This document shows, in pieces, positions 53,031 to 62,949 of a stretch of 64,000 nt of DNA. The notes beneath the pieces are model-generated. The model worked only from the letters and a program-made list of their open reading frames with translations, did not search any database and had not been told where the DNA came from. A program made the position numbers and the translations under genes. Numbering within the stretch: the first letter of the stretch is position 1; each line of letters opens with the position of its first letter. The stretch is from an uncultured Pelagibacteraceae bacterium (GTDB lineage: Bacteria; Pseudomonadota; Alphaproteobacteria; Pelagibacterales; Pelagibacteraceae), in contig CACMYF010000001.1 of the NCBI GenBank assembly GCA_902617805.1, positions 1 through 64,000 of the forward strand, given 5' to 3'.

Positions 53031-53427
53031 TGTTAGATCTTAATTTTTTTCCAACGTTGTCTAATAAAGCATTAAGATACTTTGTTTGTGAATCTTCAAG
53101 AAAAAAATTAGATGAATTTAAATATTCTTTAATAATTATATTAATAGATAAATTTGGCTTATACATAAATTCATAAGTTGCTGCCTTTAAAATTGTTTGA
53201 AAAACTTTGTCTAATTTTTCAAATACAAATTTATCACCTAATTTATTATTTAATTCATCTAAAATTAGATCGTTTCTTTCTATCGTTCCTAAAACAATAT
53301 CTTTAATAAATTTTTTAAATCTATGTTTTGGAAAATCTAAATCATCATCTTCATTATAAAATTTACCGTATAATTTCTGAATAATTATTACTCTAGGGTT
53401 ATTTTTTGGATTATAATGAGTTCTCAT
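53023..53427 (-). CDS. nusB: Transcription antitermination factor NusB
   Basis: 134-residue helical protein acting with NusE/S10 in rRNA antitermination. The N-terminus ('NPRVIIIQKLYGKFY') and 'ILKAATYEFMYKPNLSINIIIKEYLNSSNFFLEDSQTKYLNALLDNVGKKL' fit NusB, including the conserved Tyr-Leu-Asn-x-Leu-Leu-Asp. The ribH-nusB-thiL order is typical. Confidence 0.9.
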   Translation of the reverse strand: MRTHYNPKNNPRVIIIQKLYGKFYNEDDDLDFPKHRFKKFIKDIVLGTIERNDLILDELNNKLGDKFVFEKLDKVFQTILKAATYEFMYKPNLSINIIIKEYLNSSNFFLEDSQTKYLNALLDNVGKKLRSNNA

Positions 53428-53816
53428 TTTTGAGACAAAACTGAAATCACAGCATCTGCAGCTTCAGCACCTTTTTTTCTTCTTGCTCTTGCTTGAGACA
53501 TATTTAGACAGGTTATTATTCCATTTCCAATAGGTTTTTTACTATCTATAGATAATTTCATTATGGCATCTGTTGAAGCTTGAGAAATAAAATCAAAGTG
53601 TGGAGTTTGACCTTTAATTACACATCCCAAAGCTAAAAAACCATCAAATTTTTTTAAATTTTTGGAGATTGTAACTGGAATTTCAAAAGCACCAGGTACT
53701 TTAATAATTTTTATTATATTTTTTTTTGGAATTATTTTTAAAGCACTGCTTATTAGGCCATCAGCAATATCTTTATAATAATCTGCTACAACAATTAAAT
53801 ATTTTTTTTTCATCAA
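53424..53816 (-). CDS. ribH: 6,7-dimethyl-8-ribityllumazine synthase
   Basis: Joins the ribityl-pyrimidine and butanone phosphate to give lumazine. 130 residues, short for the family because the N-terminal arm is reduced. 'VPGAFEIPVTISKNLKKFDGFLALGCVIKGQTPHFDFISQAS' contains the Pro-Gly-Ala/Glu-Ile-Pro and Gly-x-Thr-x-His active-site elements. Overlaps ribB and nusB by four bases each. Confidence 0.94.
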   Translation of the reverse strand: MMKKKYLIVVADYYKDIADGLISSALKIIPKKNIIKIIKVPGAFEIPVTISKNLKKFDGFLALGCVIKGQTPHFDFISQASTDAIMKLSIDSKKPIGNGIITCLNMSQARARRKKGAEAADAVISVLSQK

Positions 53817-54913
53817 ATTAATTCCTGTTTTGTAATTTTTATACCATAACCATCAAGACCAATAACTTTTTTTGGTGATTTGGTGATTAATATCATGTTT
53901 TTAATTTTTAAGTCTTTAATAATTTGAGCTCCAATACCATAATTTCTTATCAACTTGTCATTCCCTTTTTTATAAAAATTTTTGTTTTTATAATCTTTTA
54001 AGGTCTGAGTTACTGATTTTAGATTTGAGTCTTTAATAAATACTAAAACACAATTTTGATATTTTTTAAAATAATTTAGGGTTTTATTAAATGAATTTGG
54101 TAATGATTGATTTATTAGATAGTTTTGGACCACATTAGATGAAATTACTCTTACTCTTGGAGTAATACCTTTTTTTATTTTACCTTTTATTAATGCAAAA
54201 TGTTCTGAGCCATCTAAAAGATTCTCATAAATTCTAATATTATATTTTTGATTTTTTACATCAATCTTGCTTTGCTTTTTAAGTTTAATAAGTTTTTCTT
54301 TTTTAAGTCTATATGCGATCAGATCTTCTATCTTTCCAATTTTTAACTTATGTTTTTTTGCAAAGTTACTTAAATCCTTACCTTTGGCCATAGTTCCATC
54401 TTCATTCATAATTTCACAAATTACTGCAGAGTTATTCTTTTTTGCTAATTTTGATATATCAACAGAAGCTTCGGTGTGACCTGCTCTAACAAGCACTCCA
54501 CCATCTTTGGCTATAATTGGAAACACGTGACCAGGTGAAACAATCTCATTTTTATTTACATTTTTTTTTGAAGCAATTTTGATTGTTTTCGCTCTATCTT
54601 TAGCAGATATACCTGTTGTTATTCCTTTTTTTGCTTCAATTGAAATTGTAAAAGCTGTTTTATTTCTTGATTGATTTACTGGAGACATTAAAGATAAATT
54701 TAATCTTTTTGCTTGAAGTGAGTCAAGTGCTAAACAAATTAAGCCTCGCCCGTATTTTGCCATGAAGTTAATATTCTTTGCATTTGAGTCTGATGTTGAA
54801 ATAACCAAATCTCCTTCATTTTCTCTTTTTTCATCATCTACTAAAATAAACATGCCTCCTTTTTTGGCTACACTAATAATAGACTCGATAGATGTAAAAT
54901 TATTTTTTTCCAT
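53813..54913 (-). CDS. ribB: 3,4-dihydroxy-2-butanone-4-phosphate synthase with degenerate GTP-cyclohydrolase half (RibBX)
   Basis: 366 residues. Residues 1-205 are a complete DHBP synthase: 'MFILVDDEKRENEGDLVIS' (acidic loop), 'GHVFPIIAKDGGVLVRAGHTEASVD' and 'MNEDGTMAKGKDL'. The rest aligns in place with GTP cyclohydrolase II but lacks its zinc motif C-x-x-G-D...C-D-C and other catalytic residues, so only RibB activity is expected. A separate RibA must be encoded elsewhere. Such hybrids (RibBX) are known in proteobacteria. Confidence 0.9.
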   Translation of the reverse strand: MEKNNFTSIESIISVAKKGGMFILVDDEKRENEGDLVISTSDSNAKNINFMAKYGRGLICLALDSLQAKRLNLSLMSPVNQSRNKTAFTISIEAKKGITTGISAKDRAKTIKIASKKNVNKNEIVSPGHVFPIIAKDGGVLVRAGHTEASVDISKLAKKNNSAVICEIMNEDGTMAKGKDLSNFAKKHKLKIGKIEDLIAYRLKKEKLIKLKKQSKIDVKNQKYNIRIYENLLDGSEHFALIKGKIKKGITPRVRVISSNVVQNYLINQSLPNSFNKTLNYFKKYQNCVLVFIKDSNLKSVTQTLKDYKNKNFYKKGNDKLIRNYGIGAQIIKDLKIKNMILITKSPKKVIGLDGYGIKITKQELI

Positions 54914-55493
54914 TAAAATAATTCCTAACGTATTTAGATAAGATATCTATCTCTATGTTGACTAAACTAGATTTTTTTAAAGTTGATAAATTTGTTTCTT
55001 TGTAAGTGTGAGGGATAATCCAAATTTGGAAACCTTTTTTAGTCACTTTTGAAATTGTAAGAGAAATACCATTCACACAGATTGATGCTTTTTCTATTAA
55101 GTGTTTTCTTTCCTTTTTAGGTAAATCAAAATCAAAAAGAAATGATTTATCTATTTTTTTAATACTTAATACTTTACCAACAGTATCAACATGTCCTTGA
55201 CAAATATGTCCTGAAATTTTTGTCCCATATTTTAAAGGTAACTCTAAATTTATTTTATCTTTTATTTTTAAAAATTTGAATTTTGATCGAATTATCGTTT
55301 CTTTCGAAAGATAAAATTCCATAGTTTTAGATTTATAAGAAATTAAAGTTAGACAAACACCATCACATGCAACAGACAGACCCATGTCTTTATTGGATAC
55401 TTTAATATTGCTTTTTACAAAAATGTTTAGACCTTTAGGTCTTTTAATAATTTTAGTAATAGTACCCTGGTTATAAATTATTCCATTAAACAT
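54900..55493 (-). CDS. ribE: Riboflavin synthase alpha subunit
   Basis: Dismutates two lumazines to riboflavin. 197 residues with two lumazine-binding barrels; the N-terminal 'MFNGIIYNQGTI' and 'DGVCLTLISYKS' are repeated in the second half as 'GHICQGHVDTVGKV' and 'ICVNGISLTISKVTKKGFQIWIIPHT'. Complete. Overlaps ribB by 14 bases and lies five bases after ribD. Confidence 0.93.
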   Translation of the reverse strand: MFNGIIYNQGTITKIIKRPKGLNIFVKSNIKVSNKDMGLSVACDGVCLTLISYKSKTMEFYLSKETIIRSKFKFLKIKDKINLELPLKYGTKISGHICQGHVDTVGKVLSIKKIDKSFLFDFDLPKKERKHLIEKASICVNGISLTISKVTKKGFQIWIIPHTYKETNLSTLKKSSLVNIEIDILSKYVRNYFNGKK

Positions 55494-55498
55494 TTTAT

Positions 55499-56602
55499 CT
55501 AACTATATAGTGTTATTCGGTCTTTTCGTAAATTGAGATTTAGATTAATTTTTGTTTTATATTTTTGATTTAATATGTTTTGACTACTAAATTTCAAATA
55601 TTCGAAGTTTTTAGATAGGTTTTTTGGACTTTTATACAAATAAAATTTATTAAAAATTTTATTCTTAATCAGTGAATTTGTTAATTTATCTCCTCCCTCA
55701 ATTAATAAATTTCTGCATCCATAATTATGTAACTTTTTCAAAATTAATTTAATATCAAATCTGTTATTTCTATCAATTTTAGATTTTATTAGATGAATTC
55801 CTTTTCTTTTAAATTTTGTAATTTTTGATTTGTCAGCTTTATTATAAAAAATTAAAGTATTTTTGTTGTTAGAAGATTTTATTATATAACTGTTTGTTTT
55901 AGAATTTAGCTTGTTATCTAAAATAATTCTCTTTGGAGAAAATTTTTCAAAACCCTTCAAACGACAATTTAATTTTGGATTATCTTTATTTAGTGTTTTA
56001 TGAGTAATCATCAAACTATCATTTTGATATCTCAACATATGTGTAAACTGATCTGAGTAAGAATTTGTGATCTTTTTCTGACTCTTGCTATAAATAATAT
56101 TGTTTTTTGAAATAGCAATTTTACCAGTAACAAAGGGTAATTTTTTCTTTCTATTAAAAAAATAAGGTAAATAAAAGTTTTCAATTTTATTTTTTAATAA
56201 ACCTTTTTTTACAATTATTTTTTTTGACTTTAAAATTTTAAAGCTTTTATTTTTTACTCTTTTATCTATGTCAGTAACTGCATATATAACCTCTGAAATT
56301 TTTGATTTTATTATCGCGTCAGTGCATGGTGGTGTTAATCCATGGTGACAACATGGCTCTAAAGTAACATACATTTTTGAGCCTTCTAATTTTTCAAAAC
56401 TATTTTTAATCGCATTAAATTCAGCGTGCGGTCTTCCATTAAATGAGGTTTGTCCTATGGAAATAATTTTATCATTTTTGACAATAACACAACCTACAGA
56501 AGGATTTGATCCGGTCTGTCCATGACGAGATTTAGCCAAGTCTAGGGCTAATTCCATATAAAATTTATCTTTTGATGAAAATTTATCTTTTTTTGTAGAC
56601 AT
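55499..56602 (-). CDS. ribD: Bifunctional riboflavin deaminase/reductase RibD
   Basis: Second and third steps of riboflavin synthesis. About 367 residues: deaminase half with zinc ligands in '[10 protein letters not shown]' and '[13 protein letters not shown]', reductase half with '[14 protein letters not shown]'. The reductase half is Lys-rich and diverged. ATG at 56602 ([20 protein letters not shown]) is chosen; a frame opening at 56665 would overlap nrdR by 83 bases and adds 21 residues with no family match. Confidence 0.9.
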   Translation of the reverse strand: MSTKKDKFSSKDKFYMELALDLAKSRHGQTGSNPSVGCVIVKNDKIISIGQTSFNGRPHAEFNAIKNSFEKLEGSKMYVTLEPCCHHGLTPPCTDAIIKSKISEVIYAVTDIDKRVKNKSFKILKSKKIIVKKGLLKNKIENFYLPYFFNRKKKLPFVTGKIAISKNNIIYSKSQKKITNSYSDQFTHMLRYQNDSLMITHKTLNKDNPKLNCRLKGFEKFSPKRIILDNKLNSKTNSYIIKSSNNKNTLIFYNKADKSKITKFKRKGIHLIKSKIDRNNRFDIKLILKKLHNYGCRNLLIEGGDKLTNSLIKNKIFNKFYLYKSPKNLSKNFEYLKFSSQNILNQKYKTKINLNLNLRKDRITLYS

Positions 56603-57041
56603 CAAGCTTGTCCACGAATTGTACAAAATCTTTTTCTTCTCTAAAGTTTCTATATACAGAAGCAAATCTTACATATCCAACTGGATCTAAATCTTTTAAA
56701 CCATCCATAACCATAGTTCCAATTGTATTAGTAGATATTTCATTTTGGCCAAGTTCCTCCAAAGATCTTGAAATATTACTAATGAATTTTTCTATTGTTT
56801 CTGTATCAATGGGTCTTTTCTTAAGAGCAATATAAATAGATTTTGATAGTTTATCTCTATCGAATGTAGATTTTCTTCCATTTTTTTTAACTACCATCAA
56901 TTCTCTAAATTGAACTCTTTCAAAAGTTGTAAAACGAGCTCCACAAACGCATAGTCTTCTTCTTCTTATAGCTGTGCCATCTTCGGTTGGTCTAGAGTCG
57001 ACAACGGATGTCTCCCCTTTTTTACATATTGAACAAATCAT
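56583..57041 (-). CDS. nrdR: Ribonucleotide reductase repressor NrdR
   Basis: ATP/dATP-sensing repressor of nrd genes. 152 residues: N-terminal zinc ribbon (CSIC at 3-6, CVCG near 31-34) with '[19 protein letters not shown]' and an ATP-cone domain ('[28 protein letters not shown]'). The glyA-nrdR-ribD order is common in alphaproteobacteria. Three bases after glyA. Confidence 0.95.
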   Translation of the reverse strand: MICSICKKGETSVVDSRPTEDGTAIRRRRLCVCGARFTTFERVQFRELMVVKKNGRKSTFDRDKLSKSIYIALKKRPIDTETIEKFISNISRSLEELGQNEISTNTIGTMVMDGLKDLDPVGYVRFASVYRNFREEKDFVQFVDKLDVYKKR

Positions 57042-57044
57042 TTA

Positions 57045-58352
57045 CTACAAGTTCTTATATATCGGAAATGACGAAGTTAAAGAAATAACTTCATTTTTTA
57101 CTTCGTTTTCTATTTTACTATTATCTGTCGGATTATCAGATAAACCTTTTAGGGTTTTTGTTATTAATTCACCCACTGTTTTAAACTCATTTAAACCAAA
57201 TCCACGTGTTGTAGCTGCTTGAGTTCCTAATCTTATTCCAGATGTTATCATGGGTTTTTCTGTATCAAATGGAATACCATTTTTGTTACATGTAATGTTT
57301 GCTCTAGACAAACTCTCTGCTGCAAGATTGCCTTTTACATTATAAGGTCTCAAATCAACCAGCATTAAATGTGTATCTGTTCCATCTGAATAAATTTTAA
57401 ATCCATTATTTTTTAAAGTTTCTGCCAACATTTTTGCGTTTGCTAAAACAGATTTAATATAATCTTGAAATTCTGGTTGTAGTGCTTCAAGAAAACCAGC
57501 TGCCTTTGCAGCAATAATATGCATTAGCGGTCCTCCCTGATAACCAGGAAAAACGGCTGTGTTAAATTTTTTAGCAAGATCTTCATGATTAGTTAAAATT
57601 ATTCCTCCTCTTGCGCTTCTAAATACTTTGTGAGTTGTTGATGTAACCACATGTGCATAATCACAAGGGTTAGGATATCCTTTACCAGCAACTAATCCTG
57701 AGAAGTGAGCCATATCAACCATTAGATATGCTCCAACTTTATCTGCTATTTCTCTAAATCTTTTAAAGTCAATTACTCTAGAATAAGCACTTCCACCTGC
57801 AATGATTAGTTTAGGTTTGTGTTCTAATGCTAATTTTTCAACATTATCATAATCAATCAATTCAGATTGTTTATCTACATCATAGCCAACTGCATTAAAC
57901 CATTTACCTGACATTGAAATTTTTAATCCATGAGTAATATGACCACCTGAATTTAAACTCATGCCCATGAATGTATCCCCTGGGCTTAACAAAGCTAAAA
58001 ATACTGCTCCATTAGCTTGAGCACCTGAGTGTGGTTGTGCATTTGCAAATTTACAATTAAATAATTTTTTTAATCTCTCGATTGCAAGGTTTTCTGCTAC
58101 ATCAACGTGCTCGCAACCATTATAATACCTTTTACCAGGATAACCTTCGGCATATTTATTTGTTAAAACTGATCCTTGTGCCTCTAATACAGCTTGTGAG
58201 ACTATATTTTCAGACGCAATTAACTCAATATGTTGTTGTTGTCTGATTAATTCATCTTTAATAGCTTTATAAAGCTCAGGATCTTTTACAGATAAACTAT
58301 CCTCAAAAAAACTTTTATAACTATCGTTTAAATAACTTTTTTCGCTCGACAT
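57045..58352 (-). CDS. glyA: Serine hydroxymethyltransferase
   Basis: PLP enzyme exchanging serine and glycine plus one-carbon tetrahydrofolate. 435 residues: '[38 protein letters not shown]', '[29 protein letters not shown]', PLP-Lys in '[17 protein letters not shown]'. The usual RGPRGG reads RSARGG. Central to glycine use, which SAR11 depends on. No glycine riboswitch is seen; it follows rpiB by two bases. Confidence 0.95.
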   Translation of the reverse strand: MSSEKSYLNDSYKSFFEDSLSVKDPELYKAIKDELIRQQQHIELIASENIVSQAVLEAQGSVLTNKYAEGYPGKRYYNGCEHVDVAENLAIERLKKLFNCKFANAQPHSGAQANGAVFLALLSPGDTFMGMSLNSGGHITHGLKISMSGKWFNAVGYDVDKQSELIDYDNVEKLALEHKPKLIIAGGSAYSRVIDFKRFREIADKVGAYLMVDMAHFSGLVAGKGYPNPCDYAHVVTSTTHKVFRSARGGIILTNHEDLAKKFNTAVFPGYQGGPLMHIIAAKAAGFLEALQPEFQDYIKSVLANAKMLAETLKNNGFKIYSDGTDTHLMLVDLRPYNVKGNLAAESLSRANITCNKNGIPFDTEKPMITSGIRLGTQAATTRGFGLNEFKTVGELITKTLKGLSDNPTDNSKIENEVKNEVISLTSSFPIYKNL

Positions 58353-58354
58353 AA

Positions 58355-58780
58355 TTATATTTTCTTAACTCTTCTCAAGTGTCTACCACCATCAAATTTA
58401 GTATTTAAAAAAACACTTACAAATTTCAAAGCATTTTTTTTGGTTATCAACCTTGACCCTAATGTAATGATGTTTGCATCGTTATGCAATCTGGATAATT
58501 TCGTTGATTTTAGATTAAAACATTGTGCTGCGCGAATATTTTTATGCTTATTTGCCGCAATATTCATTCCAGTCCCAGATCCACACACTAAAATACCAAC
58601 ATTGCTCTTATTAAGTTTAACTCTTTTAGCAACTTTATGAGCATAGTCAGGATAATCAACGCTACTATCATCTTTAGGACCAAGATCCTCTATTTTTACT
58701 TTTTTATTTCTCAAATAATCTTTGATTATTTCTTTTAATTTAAATCCAGCGTGATCTGATGAAATAAATATTTTTCTCAA
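58355..58780 (-). CDS. rpiB: Ribose-5-phosphate isomerase B
   Basis: Interconverts ribose-5-P and ribulose-5-P. 141 residues: '[14 protein letters not shown]', '[14 protein letters not shown]', '[24 protein letters not shown]' with the catalytic Cys, and '[10 protein letters not shown]'. Standard RpiB directly before glyA, as in many alphaproteobacteria. Confidence 0.94.
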   Translation of the reverse strand: MRKIFISSDHAGFKLKEIIKDYLRNKKVKIEDLGPKDDSSVDYPDYAHKVAKRVKLNKSNVGILVCGSGTGMNIAANKHKNIRAAQCFNLKSTKLSRLHNDANIITLGSRLITKKNALKFVSVFLNTKFDGGRHLRRVKKI

Positions 58781-58781
58781 A

Positions 58782-59420
58782 TTAATTAAATTTGTAATCT
58801 AAAACACAAGCAACTAAATGTATTCTATTCTCTTCTCCACCATTAAATGCGTTGTGATACTTAGTATTATTTGTAACCCAAACTGAACCATCAGCAGGCA
58901 TATGTTTTGCAACATTATCAATTACCATTAAACAACCTGGGTTTGTTATAATAGGTATATGTAATCTTGGTTCAGGATCTCTATGCCAACTTAAAGTTGA
59001 TCTTGGTTCCTTTAAAAGAATTCTTACTCTTCCAAGTTTATACTTTGATGATAAAACATCATACACTTCCTTAAAGTATGTGTTTTCATAATCTTTTATA
59101 AATTCTGAATAGGCTGACTCGTCAAGAGTTTCATCTCTCACAACTTCTTTTCCTGATTTATCAGGTTTTGTCCAATATATTCCTCGAGCCTTATTGCCCT
59201 TTATTGAATCAGGATCTCCAGGTATTTGAGTTAGAGATATAGCGCCAAAGTGAGTTACACCTGCATCTTCAAATTTTTTAATTTTAACTATTTGATGATA
59301 AGCTTCTTGCAACTTTTCTATATTAAATTTAATTTCTTGTTTCTGGAAATCGCTAAAGTCTAAAATTCTATCTTCTTTTTTGACATTTAAGTCTATAACT
59401 TTTGAGTTTTCTGTCGCCAT
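58782..59420 (-). CDS. Aspartyl/asparaginyl beta-hydroxylase-fold protein
   Basis: 212 residues of the Asp_Arg_Hydrox cupin-type 2-oxoglutarate oxygenase family. The iron ligands fit 'LSWHRDPEPRLHIPIITNPGCLMVID' (His-x-Asp) and the distal His in 'EENRIHLVACVLDY' with the Arg beside it. 'NTKYHNAFNGG' lies between. Substrate unknown; protein or small-molecule hydroxylation is possible. It heads the rpiB-glyA-nrdR-rib transcript and has a good predicted promoter. Confidence 0.8.
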   Translation of the reverse strand: MATENSKVIDLNVKKEDRILDFSDFQKQEIKFNIEKLQEAYHQIVKIKKFEDAGVTHFGAISLTQIPGDPDSIKGNKARGIYWTKPDKSGKEVVRDETLDESAYSEFIKDYENTYFKEVYDVLSSKYKLGRVRILLKEPRSTLSWHRDPEPRLHIPIITNPGCLMVIDNVAKHMPADGSVWVTNNTKYHNAFNGGEENRIHLVACVLDYKFN

Positions 59421-59445
59421 CCTGATTGCTTTCTACCCTTTTTTT

Positions 59446-59474
59446 TGTATATGTGTATATTACATTTGTCGCAA
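59446..59474 (-). promoter_or_regulatory. Promoter of hydroxylase-rpiB-glyA unit
   Basis: Minus-strand TTGCGA (59469-59474), 17-base spacer, TATACA (59446-59451), about 26 bases before the ATG. It shares the 73-base divergent region with hemB. Confidence 0.45.
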
Positions 59475-59493
59475 TTTAAAAGTAAATTAAAAC

Positions 59494-60483
59494 ATGATTA
59501 TTGGTAAATATCCTAGTCTAAGACTCAGAAGAAGTAGAAGAGAATCTTGGTCAAGAAGATTGATTGAGGAAAATACTTTAAGTCCAAATGACTTTATACT
59601 ACCAATTTTTTTAATTGAAGGATCAAATAAACGGCAAGAGATCTCATCAATGCCAGGTGTTTACAGGTATACAATTAATAGATTGAGCCAAATTGTGGAT
59701 AAAGCAATAAAATTAGGAATACCAATGATAGCTCTTTTCCCAAAGACACAAAACTCAAAAAAAGATGAATTGGGAACAGAATCACTGAATGAAAATAATT
59801 TAGTCTGTAAAGCGATACAAGAAGTCAAAAAAAGATACAAAAACCAAATAGGTATAATGTGTGATGTTGCTTTAGATCCATATACATCACATGGTCATGA
59901 TGGTTTGATCAAATCTAACGCTATATTAAATGACGAAACAATTAAGGTTTTGATCAATCAGTCATTACTACAAGCTGAGATGGGTTGTGATGTACTAGCT
60001 CCTTCAGACATGATGGATGGCAGAATAGGAAAAATAAGAAAAGCTTTAGATAAAAATAAATTCCAAAACGTTCAAATATTATCGTACGCTGCAAAATATG
60101 CTTCAAGCTTTTATGGGCCTTTTAGAGATGCGGTCGGATCTAAAGGTTCGTTAAAAGGAGACAAAAAAACTTATCAGATGGATTATAAAAATTCTGATGA
60201 AGCTTTAAGAGAAGTTGCATTAGATATTAAAGAAGGTGCTGATATGGTAATGGTTAAACCAGGTATGCCCTACTTAGACATAATAAAATCAATAAAAGAA
60301 AAATTTAAATTGCCTGTATTTGCCTATCAAGTATCAGGTGAATACAGCTTAATTGAAACAGCTATAACAAAAAAATTAATTAATAAGGATGCTGTATATG
60401 AAAGCTTAGTTGCTTTTAAGAGAGCTGGTGCCAATGCTATAGTAAGTTATTACGCTGATAGGATTGATAAAATTATAAAATAA
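59494..60483 (+). CDS. hemB: Delta-aminolevulinic acid dehydratase
   Basis: Condenses two aminolevulinates to porphobilinogen in tetrapyrrole synthesis. 329 residues: 'LRRSRRESWSRRLIEENTLSPNDFILPIFL', 'CDVALDPYTSHGHDGLI' (Asp-rich, Mg-type instead of the Cys3 zinc site), Schiff-base lysines in 'YAAKYASSFYGPFRDA' and 'MVMVKPGMPYLDII'. Complete. Abuts the end of recO. Confidence 0.96.
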   Translation: MIIGKYPSLRLRRSRRESWSRRLIEENTLSPNDFILPIFLIEGSNKRQEISSMPGVYRYTINRLSQIVDKAIKLGIPMIALFPKTQNSKKDELGTESLNENNLVCKAIQEVKKRYKNQIGIMCDVALDPYTSHGHDGLIKSNAILNDETIKVLINQSLLQAEMGCDVLAPSDMMDGRIGKIRKALDKNKFQNVQILSYAAKYASSFYGPFRDAVGSKGSLKGDKKTYQMDYKNSDEALREVALDIKEGADMVMVKPGMPYLDIIKSIKEKFKLPVFAYQVSGEYSLIETAITKKLINKDAVYESLVAFKRAGANAIVSYYADRIDKIIK

Positions 60484-61164
60484 TTATTTTAACGTATTTA
60501 AAAATAACAACCTACTATTTGGATAGTTTAAATTATTTGGTCTTAATATGGTTTTGTCCAAATAATCACCTACCAATTTTAAACCGTTCAATAAAGTACC
60601 GAGATCATTAACTTCTATATCTTTTTCAATCAAAAAATTAGGTACATATTTTTTTTCATTTAAAGAGCTAGCATAATATACAGTTTTGTTACCTTCTAAA
60701 TCTTTTTCAACCAAATTTTCAAGCGCCAGGTCATATCCTAATATTTTAAGTAACTCTAATTCCCAAAATATATATTTTTTTAACCAATCTTTTTCTTTTA
60801 AAATTAAAAATAAATTTTGAATTATAAAATAAACTTTATTATTAGATTGAGATTCTGCTGTTAATATTTTGATCAAATTCATAGCAGATGTAATACAGGA
60901 TAACTTTTGTTTGTGATCAAAATATAATGGAGTATAAGCATTTAAAATTTCGATTTTAAAATAACCTATCCTGTTTTCATTTTTAGAATTGTAATTAACA
61001 TGGAGTTTATTGCCAACTTGAAGATAATTTTTAATTTTTTTTGAAGTACCACCAAATATAATTCCGGATATCTTTCCTTTATCTTTTGTAAATAATTCAG
61101 CAATTAATGAATTTTCATTATATCTTGTTTTGCTTATTAAAAATCCTTCATCTGACCAATTCAT
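60484..61164 (-). CDS. recO: DNA repair protein RecO
   Basis: Loads RecA on SSB-coated DNA with RecR. 226 residues: N-terminal OB fold ('DEGFLISKTRYNENSLIAELFTKDKGKISGIIFGGTSKK') and helical domain with 'WELELLKILGYDLALE'. No zinc-finger Cys cluster. Low sequence conservation, but the acpS-lepB-rnc-recO order supports it. Overlaps rnc by four bases. Confidence 0.9.
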   Translation of the reverse strand: MNWSDEGFLISKTRYNENSLIAELFTKDKGKISGIIFGGTSKKIKNYLQVGNKLHVNYNSKNENRIGYFKIEILNAYTPLYFDHKQKLSCITSAMNLIKILTAESQSNNKVYFIIQNLFLILKEKDWLKKYIFWELELLKILGYDLALENLVEKDLEGNKTVYYASSLNEKKYVPNFLIEKDIEVNDLGTLLNGLKLVGDYLDKTILRPNNLNYPNSRLLFLNTLK

Positions 61165-61829
61165 TTTTTATTTTTATTTTTTAAACATTCTATAGCAGCA
61201 TTTTGTTCTGCTTCTTTCTTTGATTTTCCAGTAGCTATGAAATATTTTGTATTGGGCAATTTTACTCCAACTTTGAATATAGGTTTGTGTCTTGGACCTG
61301 TATTTGAAATTAATTTATAGGTAGGTAATTTTTTAAAATTTTTCAAAGTTAGCTCCTGTAACTTTGTTTTCGCATCTATTTCGGTAACTACACTTTTTTC
61401 AATATGATCTTGCCACAAATTTAAAATTGTTTTTTCAACAATTGTAAAACCTTTATCGAGATATATGGCACCAATTAATGCTTCACAGCTATCAGATATA
61501 ATTTTGTCCTCAATTTTAATTTTTTTATTGTTAGGATTAAATGTTTTAACATAACTGGATAAATTGATTTTTTTTGCAATATCCAAACAAGTTTTTTTAT
61601 TTACTAGCGATGCAAATTTTTTATCAAGAATACCCTCTTTTTCCTCAGGATAAATTTCTAAAAGCTTTTTTGCTATCACCAAGCCAAGAACTCTATCACC
61701 CAGGAACTCTATCTTTTCATTATTTTCATTTGGATTAAAGCTTTTATGTGTAAGAGCTTGAATAAGTAGATCTTTGTTTTTAAATCTTACATCAATTTTT
61801 TTTTCTAAACTCTGGTAGTTAATTTTCAT
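61161..61829 (-). CDS. rnc: Ribonuclease III
   Basis: Double-strand RNA endonuclease that processes rRNA. 222 residues: RNase III signature 'NEKIEFLGDRVLGLVIAKKL' with catalytic acids, 'DSCEALIGAIYLDKGF', and a C-terminal dsRNA-binding domain ('DAKTKLQELTLKNFKKLPTYKLI...GKSKKEAEQNAAIECL'). One-base contact with lepB. Confidence 0.95.
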   Translation of the reverse strand: MKINYQSLEKKIDVRFKNKDLLIQALTHKSFNPNENNEKIEFLGDRVLGLVIAKKLLEIYPEEKEGILDKKFASLVNKKTCLDIAKKINLSSYVKTFNPNNKKIKIEDKIISDSCEALIGAIYLDKGFTIVEKTILNLWQDHIEKSVVTEIDAKTKLQELTLKNFKKLPTYKLISNTGPRHKPIFKVGVKLPNTKYFIATGKSKKEAEQNAAIECLKNKNKK

Positions 61830-62566
61830 TAATAAATTTTATTAAATGTTCTATTAAATCTTATTGAGTTATGCCATTTCCAAAATTCTATAAAAGTTCC
61901 TTTTTTTTTATCAGAAGAGAAAAATATAAATTGAGCTTTTCCTACTAAATTATCTTTATGTACATACCCTACGCTTGTTAAATACCTACTATCCTTAGAA
62001 CAATCCCTGTTATCACCTAAAAAGAAATAATGATCTTTTGGCACAGTAAACACATCAGAATTTTGATAGGTATAATCTTTTAAATAAACAGTATGAAATT
62101 TTTTACCATTTGAAAGTTTTTCTTCAAATCTATAAACATCAATACTTTTGTTACCACAGAAAATAGTAGTTTTGTTATTAATTTTAGATTTAAGAATTTC
62201 AGAATTATTTAAATATAAATTAGAGTCTATAAATTGAATTTTATCACCAGGTAAACCAATTAATCTTTTAATGTAATCTGTTCGATTATCTGCTGGTGTT
62301 TTAAATACAATTACATCACCTCTTTCAGGACTACTAAACATAATTCTTTTGTTTAATATTGGAGGACTAAAAGGAAATGAATGTTTACTATATCCATAGG
62401 TATATTTTGTTACAAACAACCTATCACCTACTAATAAAGTAGGTTCCATGGATGATGATGGAATATAAAATGGTTGTACTAAAAGCGATCTAATTATAAC
62501 AGCAATTATTAATGCATAAATTAAAGTTTTTATATTTTCTGAAAAAAAATTTTTATCTAATTTCAT
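61829..62566 (-). CDS. lepB: Signal peptidase I
   Basis: Cleaves signal peptides of exported proteins. 245 residues: one N-terminal span, catalytic Ser in 'YIPSSSMEPTLLVGDRLFVTKYTYGYS', Lys in 'RTDYIKRLIGLPGD' and 'FFLGDNRDCSKDSRYLTSVGYV'. All S26 boxes are present. Overlaps acpS by four bases. Confidence 0.95.
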   Translation of the reverse strand: MKLDKNFFSENIKTLIYALIIAVIIRSLLVQPFYIPSSSMEPTLLVGDRLFVTKYTYGYSKHSFPFSPPILNKRIMFSSPERGDVIVFKTPADNRTDYIKRLIGLPGDKIQFIDSNLYLNNSEILKSKINNKTTIFCGNKSIDVYRFEEKLSNGKKFHTVYLKDYTYQNSDVFTVPKDHYFFLGDNRDCSKDSRYLTSVGYVHKDNLVGKAQFIFFSSDKKKGTFIEFWKWHNSIRFNRTFNKIY

Positions 62567-62949
62567 GGAGTTTGAATAATTGCAAATGCTGTTGAATAAT
62601 TTTTTTCATCCGAAATTGACAAAAAACATTTAAAATTTTTGATTTTAAAGTTCTTTTGTACGATTTTTTTAATTTTTTTATTTTTAACGTAATAAGGCTT
62701 TCCCTTTTTGTCATTAACAACTTCTATATCTTTAAAATTTAAATTCATACGAAAACCTGTGCCAAGAGCTTTAGAAAATGCTTCTTTTGCAGCAAATCTC
62801 TTCGAAAAAAAAGCTACTTTATTGTTTACAGCATTAGATTGTTTCAATTCTTTAATTGAATAAATTCTTTTTTTAAATAAAGGATTTTTAATCGATTTTT
62901 GAATTCTTTTATTTTCAACAATATCAACACCAATACCAAGAATTTTCAT
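62563..62949 (-). CDS. acpS: Holo-[acyl-carrier-protein] synthase
   Basis: Transfers phosphopantetheine from CoA to acyl carrier protein. 128 residues: 'GIGVDIVENKRI' and 'FFSKRFAAKEAFSKALGTGF' are the two signature motifs. It ends the CoA pathway to which coaD at 14028 also belongs. One base after pdxJ. Confidence 0.94.
   Translation of the reverse strand: MKILGIGVDIVENKRIQKSIKNPLFKKRIYSIKELKQSNAVNNKVAFFSKRFAAKEAFSKALGTGFRMNLNFKDIEVVNDKKGKPYYVKNKKIKKIVQKNFKIKNFKCFLSISDEKNYSTAFAIIQTP

Noticed and set aside
56603-56665. N-terminal extension of RibD from 56665
   Set aside because: The added 21 residues overlap nrdR and match no RibD; the ATG at 56602 gives a standard N-terminus.
57045-58352. 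Glycine riboswitch control of glyA
   Set aside because: glyA follows rpiB by two bases and no aptamer-like sequence is found in the leader of the unit.
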